Positions 34,690 to 47,172 of a stretch of DNA of 64,000 nt are shown here, piece by piece (within the stretch, counting starts at the first letter, position 1; each line of letters opens with the position of its first letter). Location of the stretch: the NCBI RefSeq assembly GCF_014805685.1, contig NC_060892.1, forward strand, positions 8,493,490 through 8,557,489, read 5' to 3'. Position numbers and translations under genes: made by a program. Under the pieces are notes generated by a model. The model did no database searches. It worked only from the letters and a program-made list of their open reading frames with translations, and was not told the origin of the DNA. The stretch is from Silurus meridionalis (Eukaryota; Chordata; Actinopteri; Siluriformes; Siluridae).

Positions 34690-35215
34690 ACTATATAGAC
34701 AAAAGTATTGGGACACCTTACTTTTCCAGCCATATGTGGCTTTTCAACAAACTGTTACAACATTGTTGAAAGCACACAATTATAAAGGATGTTTTTGGAT
34801 GTGGTAACTACTTGATCTAGGAGACCCAAACATTTTCCAGCATGACAATGCCCCTGTGTACAAAGCCAGTTCCAGGAACATATGGTTTACATGGGTTGGA
34901 GTAGGAATTTCAATTGGCCTTGTTTGGAGCTTTGATCTCAACCCTATTAAACACCTTTAAGATGAATTGGAACACTAACTGAAACACCCTACATCACTAC
35001 ATGATTTATCTTACATGCTTGTGGCTGCATGAGCACAAATATCCACAACTACATTTCAAAATCTAGTGGATCATCTTTCCAGAAGAGTGGCAATGGAAAT
35101 GGCATGTTCACAAAGCAATGTGGAATAGGATGTTCACAAAGCACATACAAATCTTGTATGGACAGATGTTCACAAGATTTTGTAAATAAAGTGTATCTAA
35201 TATCAGGCAGGAACT
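34690..35215 (+). mobile_element. Tc1-like transposon remnant, internally deleted
   Basis: The terminus-like ctatatagacaaaagtattg at 34690 is followed directly by the C-terminal transposase region. That region carries ttccagcatgacaatgcccc (QHDNAP, second catalytic Asp) and ctcaaccctattaaacacct (the NPI-K/E-H block). The N-terminal half is missing. The Glu codon of the NPIEH block is changed to Lys (aaa) in this copy. The end near 35200 shows repeated gttcacaaag blocks. Confidence 0.75.
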
Positions 35216-36029
35216 AAAAAGATTCCTCAAGCTATTATCCAGAATCCCTGATTATTCCGGCTGAAAATGTGATTAAATATATTTTGAGATCTTAAAATGT
35301 GTATTTCACATATTTACTGTCAAAGTTGAATCATACTGTCTGATAACAGTCCTGTAGTAGTAGTAGATTGTCTACTAAGCCTTGAGATGGTAGCTATAAA
35401 TTTGCAAGTGATTCAAATGAAGATGAATATTCCTCGCTGGATATCTCATCAAGCAGGCAGGGAACTGTTTGCCATCATTATTTCTTTTTGAGTGATCAAA
35501 GCTGCAGAACTGCACAAATTCATTCTGAATGAAGAAAAAAGACATAAGATTCACTCAGCACAAAGTGGGACAGATAATTACAAACTGAATTACAAATTCT
35601 CTCAGATCTCTGATGTATCTGGTTTATTAAACTGTGATTTTAGCTACAAATAGTACACAGCCAGAAGTTAAAGTGATTACAATGCAGTAATTAGTCCTGC
35701 ATGGCTTGAGGAACTCATTAAAGCATGTGGTTTAAGTGTTATGTTGTGCTCGATTTCTTTTTTGGGAGCCAATTTAACCTACAATCACCAAGTCATGTTA
35801 ACATTTTAGCACGTCACCGAAACAAATCTGTACAATACAGTACATATATATTTAAATGTATGTAATTTAGCATGTATAATTATCCACAAATACTAACTAA
35901 ATCCTTAAAGTCTAAATAAATAAATACATATCAATAAAAAAATCCTTATACTGGTTCACTAGGTCACAAATGGAAAATAGCAGCAGTCTAAATATCACTG
36001 TTTGAGAGGTAATATACTAAGGAAAAGCA
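35216..36029. other. Unique AT-rich interval
   Basis: Nothing recognised. Confidence 0.5.
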
Positions 36030-36260
36030 CACAAAACTTTTTTCAAGTGCTATTTAAGTACTACAGGAAGAAGCTGGTCTTTAGACGTTGTTTGAAGACT
36101 GTTGGGAGTTCATTCCACCACCTAGGTGGCAAAACAGAGAATAGACTTGATACCTGCCTTGTATCCTTGTAACCCGGGAGATGTGGGAACCAGTTGTGCA
36201 GTGTTAGAGGATTGGGGGAGCAGGCTGTGATAAGTGTGTAGAGGTAGGTGGGTGTACATA
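36030..36260 (+). repeat. Dispersed fish repeat fragment
   Basis: The blocks agctggtctttagacgttgt and gttcattccaccacctaggt recall a common interspersed repeat of teleosts, possibly a LINE 3' region. Class not determined. Confidence 0.5.
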
Positions 36261-36326
36261 CTATTAGAATTTGGCATTAATGTAATAGAGTGTAGAAGTC
36301 TTTTATTTAAATATCAATTAATAAAA

Positions 36327-36329
<3 letters not shown>

Positions 36330-36383
<54 letters not shown>
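36330..36383. repeat. (TA)n microsatellite
   Basis: About 27 TA units. Confidence 0.96.
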
Positions 36384-36388
<5 letters not shown>

Positions 36389-36694
36389 TATTTTTTAATT
36401 TAAATGTCTCTGGGAAATAAACCTAAATGTAACATGTGGGTCCTTCTGTCCTCAGTAAACAGAAATTCCAGCTTGTGAAGATCTTAGGTGGGTAACTGGT
36501 TGGTTGCTACACACTCTGTGATGTGTGGGAATGTTTGCATGCTTCATCTCTGAATGTCAGCGTGGTAATGCAGATGCCAAACTCATACTGTGGATCAATG
36601 CAAGTCTAGTGACCGGGGCCTTTCACAGCCACCACAAACAGCTCAATAGTATTGAGCGAATGTTGTCTCTGTGTTGTAGAAGTCAGGTTTCTGT

Positions 36695-36700
36695 TTTTCT

Positions 36701-36795
<95 letters not shown>
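36695..36795. repeat. Compound (CT)n(CA)n microsatellite
   Basis: CT-rich run to 36735, then about 30 CA units. Confidence 0.96.
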
Positions 36796-36799
<4 letters not shown>

Positions 36800-38562
36800 C
36801 TCATTATCCTTGTAAGCAGGACCATCTACTGACAAAATGGTTCATTATTAATATTTAATGAAGGTATTTATTGCCTACACCCTGCACACTAATCGGACCC
36901 TAACTTTAATGTCAGTAGCCAAGAAACAGTTTACTCAAAGAGCAATAAACTGAACCAGTGCAGAAATTGTGTTATATGGTATTATGCATTTTATTTATAA
37001 CATTTATATATAAAACTACTTTCATGTGTACTGGTAAAAGCACTATACAAATGAAATTGAAGAATTCAATTAAATTCAAAGTGCAATAACTGCAAGATTG
37101 TATGTCTATGTGACATGAGTATATGTATTATTTCCTACTTTCCTTTCACTTTATTCTTTATTGTATCATAGTCATTGTATTTAACATTAAGTACCACTGT
37201 GACGGCCCACACAGCCCACATTCATGTTGTTGTCCACAATGGAGCAAACTGTGGCAAGCAGCTCTCATGTGTACATCTCTACTTCTTCCATTGTGCTAAT
37301 TCAAGTCAATTTCATTCCTCCACTTATTTTCCTTAATTGGCACTGTTGATCTCAGACTAATGGATAAACACATGAGACTTTAACTCTGACCATGTAATTT
37401 TGACCTCGGTCTGCATGTAGAGTGCCACAGTGCCTTTATTTTCATACTGTGATCACTGTGGTTTAGTGACTGAACCTGCAATACATTCAAACCATGTGCT
37501 TTTTTTCCGTTAAATAAAAATATAGAAAAAGAAAACAGGCTGCTCCAAGAGAATTGATTCAAGGCTAACAACATTTGAGAAGACCATTAATAAAAGTCCT
37601 TCACAACAATCAGTTTCAATTTTCCAGTTAAAGTACATAAAATAAAACTCTACAGCATATAAAAAAAAACAACTGCATTTCTGTCGGTTCCATCTCACTA
37701 TAACTTATACTACCTTGTGTTAGAGACATCAATTTCCTCAAATCATTCATTATCTATACAGTAGGTTATGAAAAATGTTTACTTGGGTGTCTCACAATGC
37801 TCCCTCAACCCTGTTATCTAAATACATATATGTCCTTTTGAAATATTTTTATTTAATATTACTTGTCAAGTCATGTATTCTGCCTTAATATTTTGAAAGA
37901 TCAAAAAAAGAAGAGAATTATGTTCTTTCATTTCTCCCTTATTGCTAGTTTGGCATCATTCTGTGTGACATTGACTGAAGGGTTATGTTGAATGTACAAC
38001 CAGGCTTCCCAAAAATTAATTTCAAGTTTAAGTGAGACTGGTATTTTGGTAAGCCAGTTTGGCTTGAACACCAACCCTGTGATTTTTTCAAGCATGTTTG
38101 AGCCAGTAGGGAATGATGGTCTACCAGTTTGACCAGCATTCTGGCAGCTCATCAGATTAAGCTGGATTTTAAGATAATTAAATAAAATAAACTTTAATTA
38201 TTTATATTTATGGCATTTGGCAGATGTCCTTGCTAACTTTAGAAGCAGTTGTTGAAAACATCTTTTAAATTGATTTCAAATGAGTAAACTAACAATGAAT
38301 AGATATAATTTTTTTAATTCTTAGTATAAATCAAATAGAAGATTGCATATTGAACAATGTTAAGGCATATTCTTTACTTGATCATCCTTTTTCTCTCAAG
38401 GCTAAACTAAACACATATTGTTCTACAAAAACCTTTAAGATATATGCATCCTTTTGTTGGTTTGATCTACTTTTCTTCTTAGCATGTTAAGTATTTAAAG
38501 GAGAAACATATTAACCCAGTAAGCCTTTTTGGCCATAAAATATCTGACAAGAGAGAAATGAG
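36796..38562. other. Mostly unique interval
   Basis: No gene supported. 37035-37080 resembles the tail of the 10815 family (aaagcactatacaaatgaaa). 38198-38245 (atggcatttggcagatgtcc) is a minus-strand scrap of the type 2 SINE 3' end. Confidence 0.5.
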
Positions 38563-38745
38563 ATGGTGGTAGCTTAGTGGTTTAGGCATTGGCCTTTGGA
38601 TTTGAAGGTTGTGAGGTTAAATCCTAGCGCTACCACTGCTGGGCACATGAGCAATGCCCTTAAACCTATACCTGTTCAGTTATATGCATGTGATAAACAT
38701 AAATCAATTTGGATAAGGGCATCTGCCAAATGCTGTAATTAAAAT
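38563..38745 (+). repeat. tRNA-derived SINE (type 2)
   Basis: The tRNA-like head has tggtagcttagtggtttagg (A-box region) and a B-box-like ggttaaatcc at 38615-38624. The body reads tgctgggcacatgagcaatg, and the 3' end aagggcatctgccaaatgct. This is the fullest copy of the family in the window. The expected aagctgccac segment is shortened. Confidence 0.8.
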
Positions 38746-39097
38746 TCTAGCAAGAATTTGTTTAGGAATCGGATCGAGGTTAGCTCGAACGTGATCTGCT
38801 TTTGATCATCATTTACTATCCCAAAACTTGTAACTATAGAAGAACTTTATGGTTTAGCACCCTGTCAGTGGCTAAATGATCTGCAATGGTAGGCTGTATA
38901 TGCATATCACTATATACTGTATATATGTAAATTTTCCATAGAAACTTTTTAGGTCAAAGAGAAATTGAAGGCATTGGTGTCTCTTGATATGTACAACTTT
39001 GTTGAGGATGTGTCATTTTTTAAATTCCATCTAAGGAGTTAAGTCATACATTCTTAGTTAGCAGTCTATACTCATGTTGTGGTTGTAGATGGCCCAG

Positions 39098-39150
39098 TAT
39101 TTACATTTACAGCATTTAGCATAAGCCCTTCTGCACAGCAGTGTGTTACA
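39098..39150 (-). repeat. SINE (type 2) 3' fragment, minus strand
   Basis: tttacatttacagcatttag followed by cataagccctt is the reverse complement of the SINE 3' end. Confidence 0.65.
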
Positions 39151-39163
39151 TCTCCAAAAATAA

Positions 39164-39166
39164 TTT

Positions 39167-39208
<42 letters not shown>
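39164..39208. repeat. (AATC)n tetranucleotide repeat
   Basis: About 11 units. Confidence 0.96.
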
Positions 39209-39839
39209 CCATCTTCATATTGATTTTAAGGGGGAAGTGAGAAAAAGAGGCTGTAAGACACTTCTCTAATCTAGTTAAATAGATCAGGGTGCAGCCGTCA
39301 GACCCCCCCCGCCACTTTTTTTTAATATATATATATTTACTGCCTGGTTAAGTGCTTAGTGAAGAGGTTGATCTTCCTTCTTCATTTTAAAGACAACAGT
39401 GACTCAGTGTGTTCACACCACATTTTACAGAGTGGCAAGAGCAAATAAGAGGACACAAATTTTATGTTTTCACACACATGCACAGGCAGCATGAGCACAC
39501 ACACATGCACACACACACTATCCAGGCCAATATAGTAGGCTAACTCCACACCTGCAAGCTTTTAAACATCATCACTGTTGCCATTTATGGAGACCCACCC
39601 TAGTTTTTAATATAGTGCACTAACTCTTGGCTGGTTAAGGGTGCACAGGGTTTGTTTTAATATGCACCACCATGGCCTCTGGCTGTTCAAATGTGTTTTA
39701 GCTGACACTTGAAAGTTTCAAGTGCTTCATGGAGTACAACTGCACTTTCTCTCTTTTTACCTTTCTCTCACATACACACACAGTTGTGCATAATTGTATT
39801 TTATTTTTGGAGAAGTGTCAGTTACTTCAGTCACACGTG

Positions 39840-39841
<2 letters not shown>
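39209..39841. other. Unique interval
   Basis: Small CA runs near 39475-39518; no gene. Confidence 0.5.
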
Positions 39842-39899
<58 letters not shown>

Positions 39900-39900
39900 A
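39842..39900. repeat. Compound (CT)n(CA)n microsatellite
   Basis: About 17 CT units then 12 CA units. Confidence 0.96.
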
Positions 39901-41129
39901 GGTGTTGCAGCACTCTAACCTCAATTGTATACATCATCTGAACATACTGTCATGTTTTCTTAGAACTCATATGTTCAAGTCTCTAGATTCATAGTTTTAA
40001 CTAACATTTCTAGCTCACTAATCACCCTGATCTGTTTACCCATGCTTTGCTGCTCCATTTTTTTTTTAGCCTTTTCCCTTACTAAGACTTAAATAGCTAC
40101 TGCTCCTACAAGCTCTTATGTCCCCTGAAGTTTGTAAACAGAATGCTGTCCCAATTCTGAGACAAATGCAACTCCACATCACAAACATTCATGCATATCC
40201 ATGACAGTGATGTCTTCTCATTCACAGTGTGTGACACTATTTCTGAATGCACAGTGACAACGATTGTGCACCCATTAGCTGATAATTAAAGCCCCCTCTT
40301 TAGTGTGAATCCTCCCCCACCCTAACACAGACATTATGCTAAGTATCTCAGAATCTTCCCTCAGCTGGACTTTTTCTCTTCAGAAGGAGCACTTCATTGT
40401 GTCCTCCATGTCATGAACAATGTCTGTCTCTTTTTCTCTCTGCATCCAAATAGGAACAGCAGACCTGCTGTGTGTATGTGTGTGTGTGTGTGTGTTGGGC
40501 TGATCTAGCTTGTCACCACATGCTTCTTGGACAATCAGTCAGATGTCAGTAAAGAACGACTCCTCCAGATTCCTCTCAGTCTGTTCTATTCAATTCAAAT
40601 CAAGGTGCTCTACTGACATTGCAAAGACTCAATGTCTGTACTAGCTTATGTTAGAGTATAAAAATATTTATATGAAAAAAATTTAATGAAACCCTACAAA
40701 AAAAAACCAGAAAAATCGACTGATTAACTATAGTTTTTACAGCGTGGACAATGTTGCCCACAAGTACGGTGTAAACACTTATTCCATACAAAACCTTAGT
40801 CTATAGATTAGCATTGTGCAAATCTATGTATGGGGTGGGTGGGGTGGGGGGGTATAAACCTTAAGATATACAAAATACCTGAATATCTTAAGGCTTTATA
40901 AACTGTCCAGACACTCTTATAAACCTTTCCTCTGCTCTAAAACACTTTGAATATTCTTAAATCTACGTAATTTTACACCAGTGAAGATACAACTTGAATG
41001 ATGAAGATAATGATGAATTAAGTACTGCATACCTAAGAACAGCATTACAGCTCTTCTGAAAGCCTAATTTTTTATGCTGGAAAATGCTTATTGACCGCAA
41101 AAATAATCAAATTAACTTTTAACAATACT
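39901..41129. other. Unique interval
   Basis: A short GT run at 40472-40494 and a G-rich run (gggtgggtggggtggggggg) near 40832-40852; otherwise nothing. Confidence 0.5.
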
Positions 41130-41555
41130 ACCTATATACTGCAAAATCCCACAATACAGCGAAAAATCCACAAAACTAAATTAGATATGTTCCATGCAAA
41201 AACCAGCGTTACAGCGAAAGCTGAACCGCGATGTGGCGAGGGATTACTGTATTTATAAAAAATTTACTTTAGACCAAATAGTATCAAATGCTTCCTACAA
41301 GGATAGGAGGACAGTGAGCCGTCCTCATTTGTTTCAGACACCTGTGAAAAACAGATACTGTATTTAACTATAACAAATCTTTGCACATATTTATGGTATT
41401 AAACGATGCATAGATGAATAATATGTTTATTTTATTCATCTATGACATATTCAACTTTGCAAAACTCCAAACGATTCCAATTAAATTATTAATGGAAAAA
41501 TTGTAAATAATCAAATCCACAAAGGTTAAACCTGTGAATGTGGAGGACTGACTAT
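41130..41555. mobile_element. Decayed pogo/Tigger-like fragments
   Basis: aaccgcgatgtggcgaggga, then ttactgta at about 41225-41251, and gtgaatgtggaggactgact near 41534-41553, both resemble the terminal sequences of Tigger-type elements. The two lie about 300 bp apart with AT-rich sequence between. Whether they are two ends of one element or two separate fragments is unclear. Confidence 0.45.
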
Positions 41556-41582
41556 GTCTAATTTTGACCTTGTAAATACAGA

Positions 41583-41692
41583 CTGCAGGGCCATGAGCAA
41601 GGACCTTAACCCCTAACGGCTCAGTTGTATAAATGAGAAAACTATAAGTTGTTCAGGATAAGTGTGTCCGCCAAAATGCCATAAATGCAAAT
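41583..41692 (+). repeat. SINE (type 2) 3' portion
   Basis: catgagcaaggaccttaacc, then tcagttgtataaatgagaaa and gccataaatgcaaatgt, match the family body and end; the tRNA head is missing. Confidence 0.7.
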
Positions 41693-44180
41693 GTGTGTGT
41701 GGGTGTATGTGTCCCTCTGATGGTAGCAAGCAAAGACATACTGTGCTGCCAAGGTTCTGCTTTGCCTCTTATTAACAAATGTCAATATTTTTATGTTTGT
41801 TTATTTCATCATATTTAGGGCTAACTTTTATGAAAACATCTATATGTACTTATGTTTTATTTCATTTTGAGAATTTAAAACCTTCAGTTGTGTTTTGTTG
41901 GGACTCAATCTCTCTTTTTCAAAAGTGTGTCTTTAATTTGTGAATGAGAAACCTATATCTAACACAAACATTAACTGTGTAATGTGTGTTTGTGTCATGC
42001 GTTTGTGTCTTATCAGAGGAAAGCCTCAGTTATTCTAATGGTCAACCTGACTATTCTATAATGGACAATTTCTATCCAGCAGGGCATCTGCAAGATAAAA
42101 GATCTAGATATATGAATTGATAAGGAATTAAAGCAACATAAATCATATGATCTTAACCCACACGAACACATATGATTTTGAAAGTGCTAGACACCAATTG
42201 GTGTGAGATCTCTAGGAAGAATGCTGTTCATTGCTACAACATAGTTAAAGAGACTTATAGAATCTATGCTAAGGTGCATTGAAGCTGTTCTGAGATTTTT
42301 GCATAAAAGCTTAACATTGCAAATAATGTTTGGATGAAAAATTCAGCGTGTGTCTGTTTTGATCGTTTCCCCACAGTCTTTCACATATAGTAATGACTGT
42401 TAGAGGTTTAGTTTCTAAACCACAACATAACTTCTCCATATTACCCAGGATGCACCGGGGGTCCATTGTATCACCGTTCATTGTTATGCAGCTTTTCGAA
42501 GGATGGTAGATCTTAAGGAGGCTTTATATCCCTCAATACTCTCCTTTGACTGATGGCAATAGGGTTTAAGGCTAGATCATTCAAGACCTTAAAGAGTGAT
42601 GGCCTGGGGGAGGTGAAAAAAGTAGTTAAATGCAGGCAGTATTGCGTTCATTTAATTTCTTTGTTGAAAGAATGAGAGCAATGTTCAGTGTGTAGGTGTT
42701 TTGTCAACAATTTTCTCCATTTCCACTAAAATGAAACAAAGCATATGTATCCTCCTACCTTGTAATTAAGTTAAACTGTAAGGGTTACAGTACATCTGAC
42801 TTGTGTGGCATAGCAAATGGTCAATTAAACCTGTAACCTCTGTTCAAAACTGCATAAATTCGGTGTGGTTTTTTTTGTTGTCATAATGGATTTTCCAGGC
42901 TAAAATGTTAGAACAACAATGCACTGATCGATTACTTTTTCACTGTTCTGCAAGCATGACAGGTTCTAATATTTTGTACATTTAACCTAGTATCTTTTAT
43001 ACAGGCCTGAAGGCTGTGAGGTGTGAAATGTTAAGGGCAAGTGAGATATATGGTTTTTGGCACATGCAAGAAATTCTGTAAAGGAAGACCTTCCAGAATA
43101 ATGAAAGTACACGTTTGCACTTACTACAAAGCGCATTAAACATTAATTAACCAGAGGCCAATTAAAAATGCAATGACAGCCCTTTGCTTTTTAAATGATT
43201 AATTTCAGGTCCAAATTGAACAGTTTCAAAAAGAAAATTGTCTGCTAGGTTTTATTGATCGTCTTAGAGAATGTTCTGGAGTACTTTCATTTTTGTTGCA
43301 ACTAAAACCCCTAAAGACTTAATTATTTTGTATGTCTAAAAAGTAATCTGTTGCATAACGTACCACTTTTCTAACAATTTGTTTAGAAATGTAAAATGTG
43401 TTTGACTTGAAAATGCAGAAGTAAATTAAAAGTCTATAACAAAATCTATATGTAAGAAAAAGATATAAAAGCTTTTTCACATCTTTGCACTCATGATCTT
43501 TGACAAGACAATAAAAATATATATTTTTTCTATTTTCTATAATTTTTTCTAGTATTGCCAGCTCATATTATACAGGAGGGAAAACCAATTAATTAATAAT
43601 ATTCCTTGTATAGTTATGTGTAATTTATTTTAACTGTTAATTCGATGTCTTTTAATAACTTTATTCCCATTTGTTCGCACCTAAACTTAACTTTCATATT
43701 ACTGCTTGTCTTCCACAACAGTATGAACTCATTGACTCAGACTGAACACATTGTCTCTGCCTAGATGTGTATTAGCAGCTTGTCCACTCCTGGGTGATTA
43801 GCCATGCTTTGGAGATACTCAGTCATCGTTCCCACTGTACTAAAATAGCATTAGCATAATGTAGAGCTTTACATAAGTGTAATAATTGTGCTGCATAAAT
43901 TTCCGATTGGTCAAGAGGATTCTCGGTAGACAAGGTCGCCTCCAGAAAACACCACTAGAGAATAATTATAGGATATGCAGCAGTTGGCAGGGTTGCCCTT
44001 GCTTTAAACAGGTAGAGTGCATTCTAATGAAATACAGCTCTATCTTTTTCATACTTAGGTTTAAAGAAAAATAACTAAATCATTGCAAAGATATGTTGAT
44101 TATAGAATTCAATATAGGATGCATAATGTGGAAGCATTTTCTATTCAATTACATTTAACATCTAATACTTATATTAAAAG
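41693..44180. other. Long repeat-poor unique interval
   Basis: No gene found. The part at 43120-43240 (gcgcattaaacattaattaa, then ccagaggccaattaaaaatg) is rich in homeodomain-type cores and resembles a vertebrate conserved non-coding element. This is composition only. Confidence 0.45.
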
Positions 44181-44244
44181 CATATTTATTAAACGTATAT
44201 TGTATATACATGAATGTATATACAATATACGTTTAATAAATATG
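44181..44244. repeat. Perfect 30-bp-arm hairpin, 4-nt loop
   Basis: catatttattaaacgtatat plus tgtatataca forms an exact inverted repeat around tgaa. No stop-gap or mismatch is seen. Adjacent sequence continues with partial copies (gtatatgtaataatatacat). Confidence 0.95.
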
Positions 44245-44284
44245 TATACTGTATATGTAATAATATACATTTAATAACAAATAA

Positions 44285-44960
44285 TGTACAACATAACACG
44301 AGGGTTTTATGTAACACAACACGAGGCCCTATATAACATCACTGGTAAGTAACGTAAACGAAAAAAAAAAAAAACATAATAGAATGATAATACAACATGC
44401 CACAAACATTTCAAGACAGATACAACATAACAAAGAGACATCAATGACATGTATTATAGAATGATATAACCTGTACATTGCAAGGGGGTCTTTTATGACA
44501 TGTTATAACAGTAGTATATAGTGTGAGACCCTATTAGCTTAACATGGGGATTTAATTGGAACTTGGCATGACATGATATTGGGATTATATATAAAAAAAA
44601 AAAAATTTAACTTACAAAATGCCATAATATGGTAAAATAACCCTAAGGACAGAGTGATGTGACATAACCTGAAGATATAACATATATAACTATATAACTA
44701 TATCCTATATAACATTGCATATAAGGATGTACAATAGGTGTTCCATAGAGCATATTATAATGTTTATATAATAGAGCCCCTACATAACAAAGGTCCATAT
44801 ATCACATGACACATATCTTATACAGGACCTTATAAAGCATGAGATAATGTAGGGATATACCACAAAGGACCTATATAACATGACATAACATGGAGATACA
44901 GAACATGAGGATATATAGCAGGACAATGTTAAAGTTGACATAACACAAATTTTAACAGTG
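44285..44960. repeat. Degenerate tandem region with 'tataacat' units
   Basis: Many diverged repeats combine (c)ctatataacat, gacataacatgg and gagatata, irregularly spaced with no fixed period visible. It looks like an old, eroded minisatellite. Confidence 0.6.
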
Positions 44961-45814
44961 GGACCCTATACATATAGCATTCAATATTTATATTATTGTT
45001 AGCTACAGTAATTAACCAACAGTTTTCATCACACACTTAAATTAACTTACGGTAAATTACATTTCTATCAATGCCATGAACTCACAGCTGGGAATCTGCA
45101 TAATTATATCTACAGTATATTTAGACATTTCCCAAATAAGACTGAATATCTCTTAAGGGATTCTTGTATTTTTTTATAGAACTTAATTTCTTGAAAATGT
45201 TATAAATAATGCTGTGGCCCAACTATTGTGAGAACAGATGCACTGGTGCTTATAGAGATGGTGCGAAAAGAAAGAATTCCCTTAGCAATTACATATCATC
45301 CTACTAAGAATCTCAGACATACCTACACATTTTCAAAATCACATTTTAAAAGTTTGATCCCAAGACTGCTTCTCTTTTTATAGAAACTCGACTTGTATCT
45401 TATTTCAGATGATACAAAAACATCAGAGCTTGTCTTAAATGAAATAATAAAAATTAGTTAATTATACAAACTTTATGCCATTAGAAGAATGTCTAATTTT
45501 CAGTTACAAGACTATCCCAGAACTGGAAATAACATCCCAAATATAATGCCATCTCATACTTTATTTGTAGTTGATGCTATTGGGGAGCAATGAGGTCAAA
45601 GACCCTTAGGAAAAACAGCTCTTGATTTAATGACAAAACCTAACACATGATTTTGATTATTAACTGCTTTCACCTCTTAAGGCCTACAACTCCTTTAACT
45701 GTTTTGCTGCTGTTGGTAGAGATAGCTTTCATATGTCTGTTCATATGACACTCCGTTTGTTTGTGCTTTGGTGACTGTAAAGGCCACTACTATTTTTTTA
45801 CATAACTTTTTAAC
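44961..45814. other. Unique AT-rich interval
   Basis: Nothing recognised. Confidence 0.5.
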
Positions 45815-45995
45815 ATATCAAACCATTCAATGAGCCCTCATGCCCTATGGATGGACACATCGTCATGGTGGAAGAGACCACTCCCATCAAGATAGGAAAT
45901 GTTTCATCATAAGGTAAAAAAAAGGTGATAAGTTAGAATAATTTTGTATTGATTTGCAGCGGTCCTCACACAGCATAACAGAGCAAATCAGCAGA
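45815..45995 (-). mobile_element. Tc1-like transposase fragment, minus strand
   Basis: Read on the minus strand, the segment gives MKHF, then YLDGSGLFHHDDVSIHRA before a stop and GLIEW. The HHDD...HRA block corresponds to the second catalytic Asp region of another Tc1 family. No terminal repeats are found; it is a small internal relic. Confidence 0.6.
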
Positions 45996-46683
45996 TGCAC
46001 TCTGCACTGAGGTGTGTGCATTGTCTTGTGTGCCTTCTTCCTGGCACAAGGATGAACAATGATAAATAGACATATTAGTACTAATTCTCTCGAGAATAAT
46101 TTCATTATGCTGGCTATAAAGAGGACAGATTAGTATGAGAGGCAGACTCTACCATGTGTTCCTAAATTGCCTCTTCACCCACCTTCCCTTTAAAACTGTT
46201 GCCTGTTTTACCGACTGAAAGATGTGTTGGGGAAATTGGCACTAATGACTTGTCAGCCTTTTCTTGTACAGCTGATATAAATCTACTTATTTATACTCTC
46301 ATGCATGAATGCTGTCAATTATGAAGACTTTGCAATTCTTTCCTTATTAGGTTTGTTTCCATGCTTTCAGCAATGTAGGTCAATTAATAATGTACGATTA
46401 ATTAATAAAAAATCTTGGCAGACCATTTCTGAGATCTTTTCTTATGTTGTTAACATGGATTATTTTGGTGGGATTTCTGACCAATTACTGTGTAAATATT
46501 TAGCCCCCTCTTCATGTTTATGAAGTAGTCCTTTTGATTTGTGCCCTGTTAAGCATTAAATTGTGCACATAAATGACGAATACTTATTTTTCACCAACAG
46601 ACTGAGAATAGCTTCCCAAGGTGTGTACAGTTTACACCTGTAGGTCTTGTAGGCCATTTTTCTGTGTTTTATATTTACAAAAG

Positions 46684-47146
46684 TGTCAGGATCTTCCGGG
46701 CACACTTCGGCATTTCCGGTTTCGCGGCGTACACTTCTGGGTCGGCGGCTATCTTGTCGTTTTTTCTTCGCACCACCCGGTATATAAGGACATCTAGACT
46801 TTAGCTCAGGGCGAGATTATCTCACCGGCTTCGTAGTACTCGAGTAGACTCTTGCCACCATTCCTGATTCCGTCCCTAATCCCTGGTTTTGACTTTGGAC
46901 TTGTTTTTCGTTTGTGTTTTTACGCTGCCTTTATTGTTCTGTTTGGTTTTGGACTGTTTTTGGATTTGTTTGTGTTTTGGCCTGCATTGCCCTGATTACC
47001 TGTGTTTTTACCCTGTTTTATTGGACTTTGTTTTTGCCTTGCCCCATTGCTCAGTTTGCTCTTTTATTAAAGCTAGTATTTTCCTTACCCCCTGTTGCAT
47101 CCTGCATTTGGGTCCTCATTCACCCAGTTACCCATGACTTCTGACA
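46684..47146 (+). mobile_element. Ty3/Gypsy-like LTR (copy B, 463 bp)
   Basis: It starts tgtcaggatcttccgggcac and ends ttctgaca, giving the TG...CA borders expected of an LTR with a short terminal inversion (tgtca/tgaca). It has a TATA box and a ttattaaagc polyadenylation-like segment near 47066. Only 26 bp of what looks like internal leader (gaataatctggccttgcatt) follow before unrelated Tc1 sequence. There is no gag-pol. Confidence 0.8.
46781..46787 (+). promoter_or_regulatory. LTR TATA box
   Basis: tatataa within cccggtatataaggaca, placed about 100 bp into the LTR as expected for the U3 promoter. The same site in copy A is eroded to ttatttaagg. Confidence 0.6.
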
Positions 47147-47172
47147 GAATAATCTGGCCTTGCATTGTGTCC

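Noticed and set aside
40832..40852. G-quadruplex from the G-rich run
   Set aside because: The G runs could in principle form one, but the tract is short and no promoter or gene is nearby to give it meaning.
46889..47144. 76- and 82-codon hydrophobic frames
   Set aside because: Homologous position in LTR copy B; not conserved in frame with copy A.
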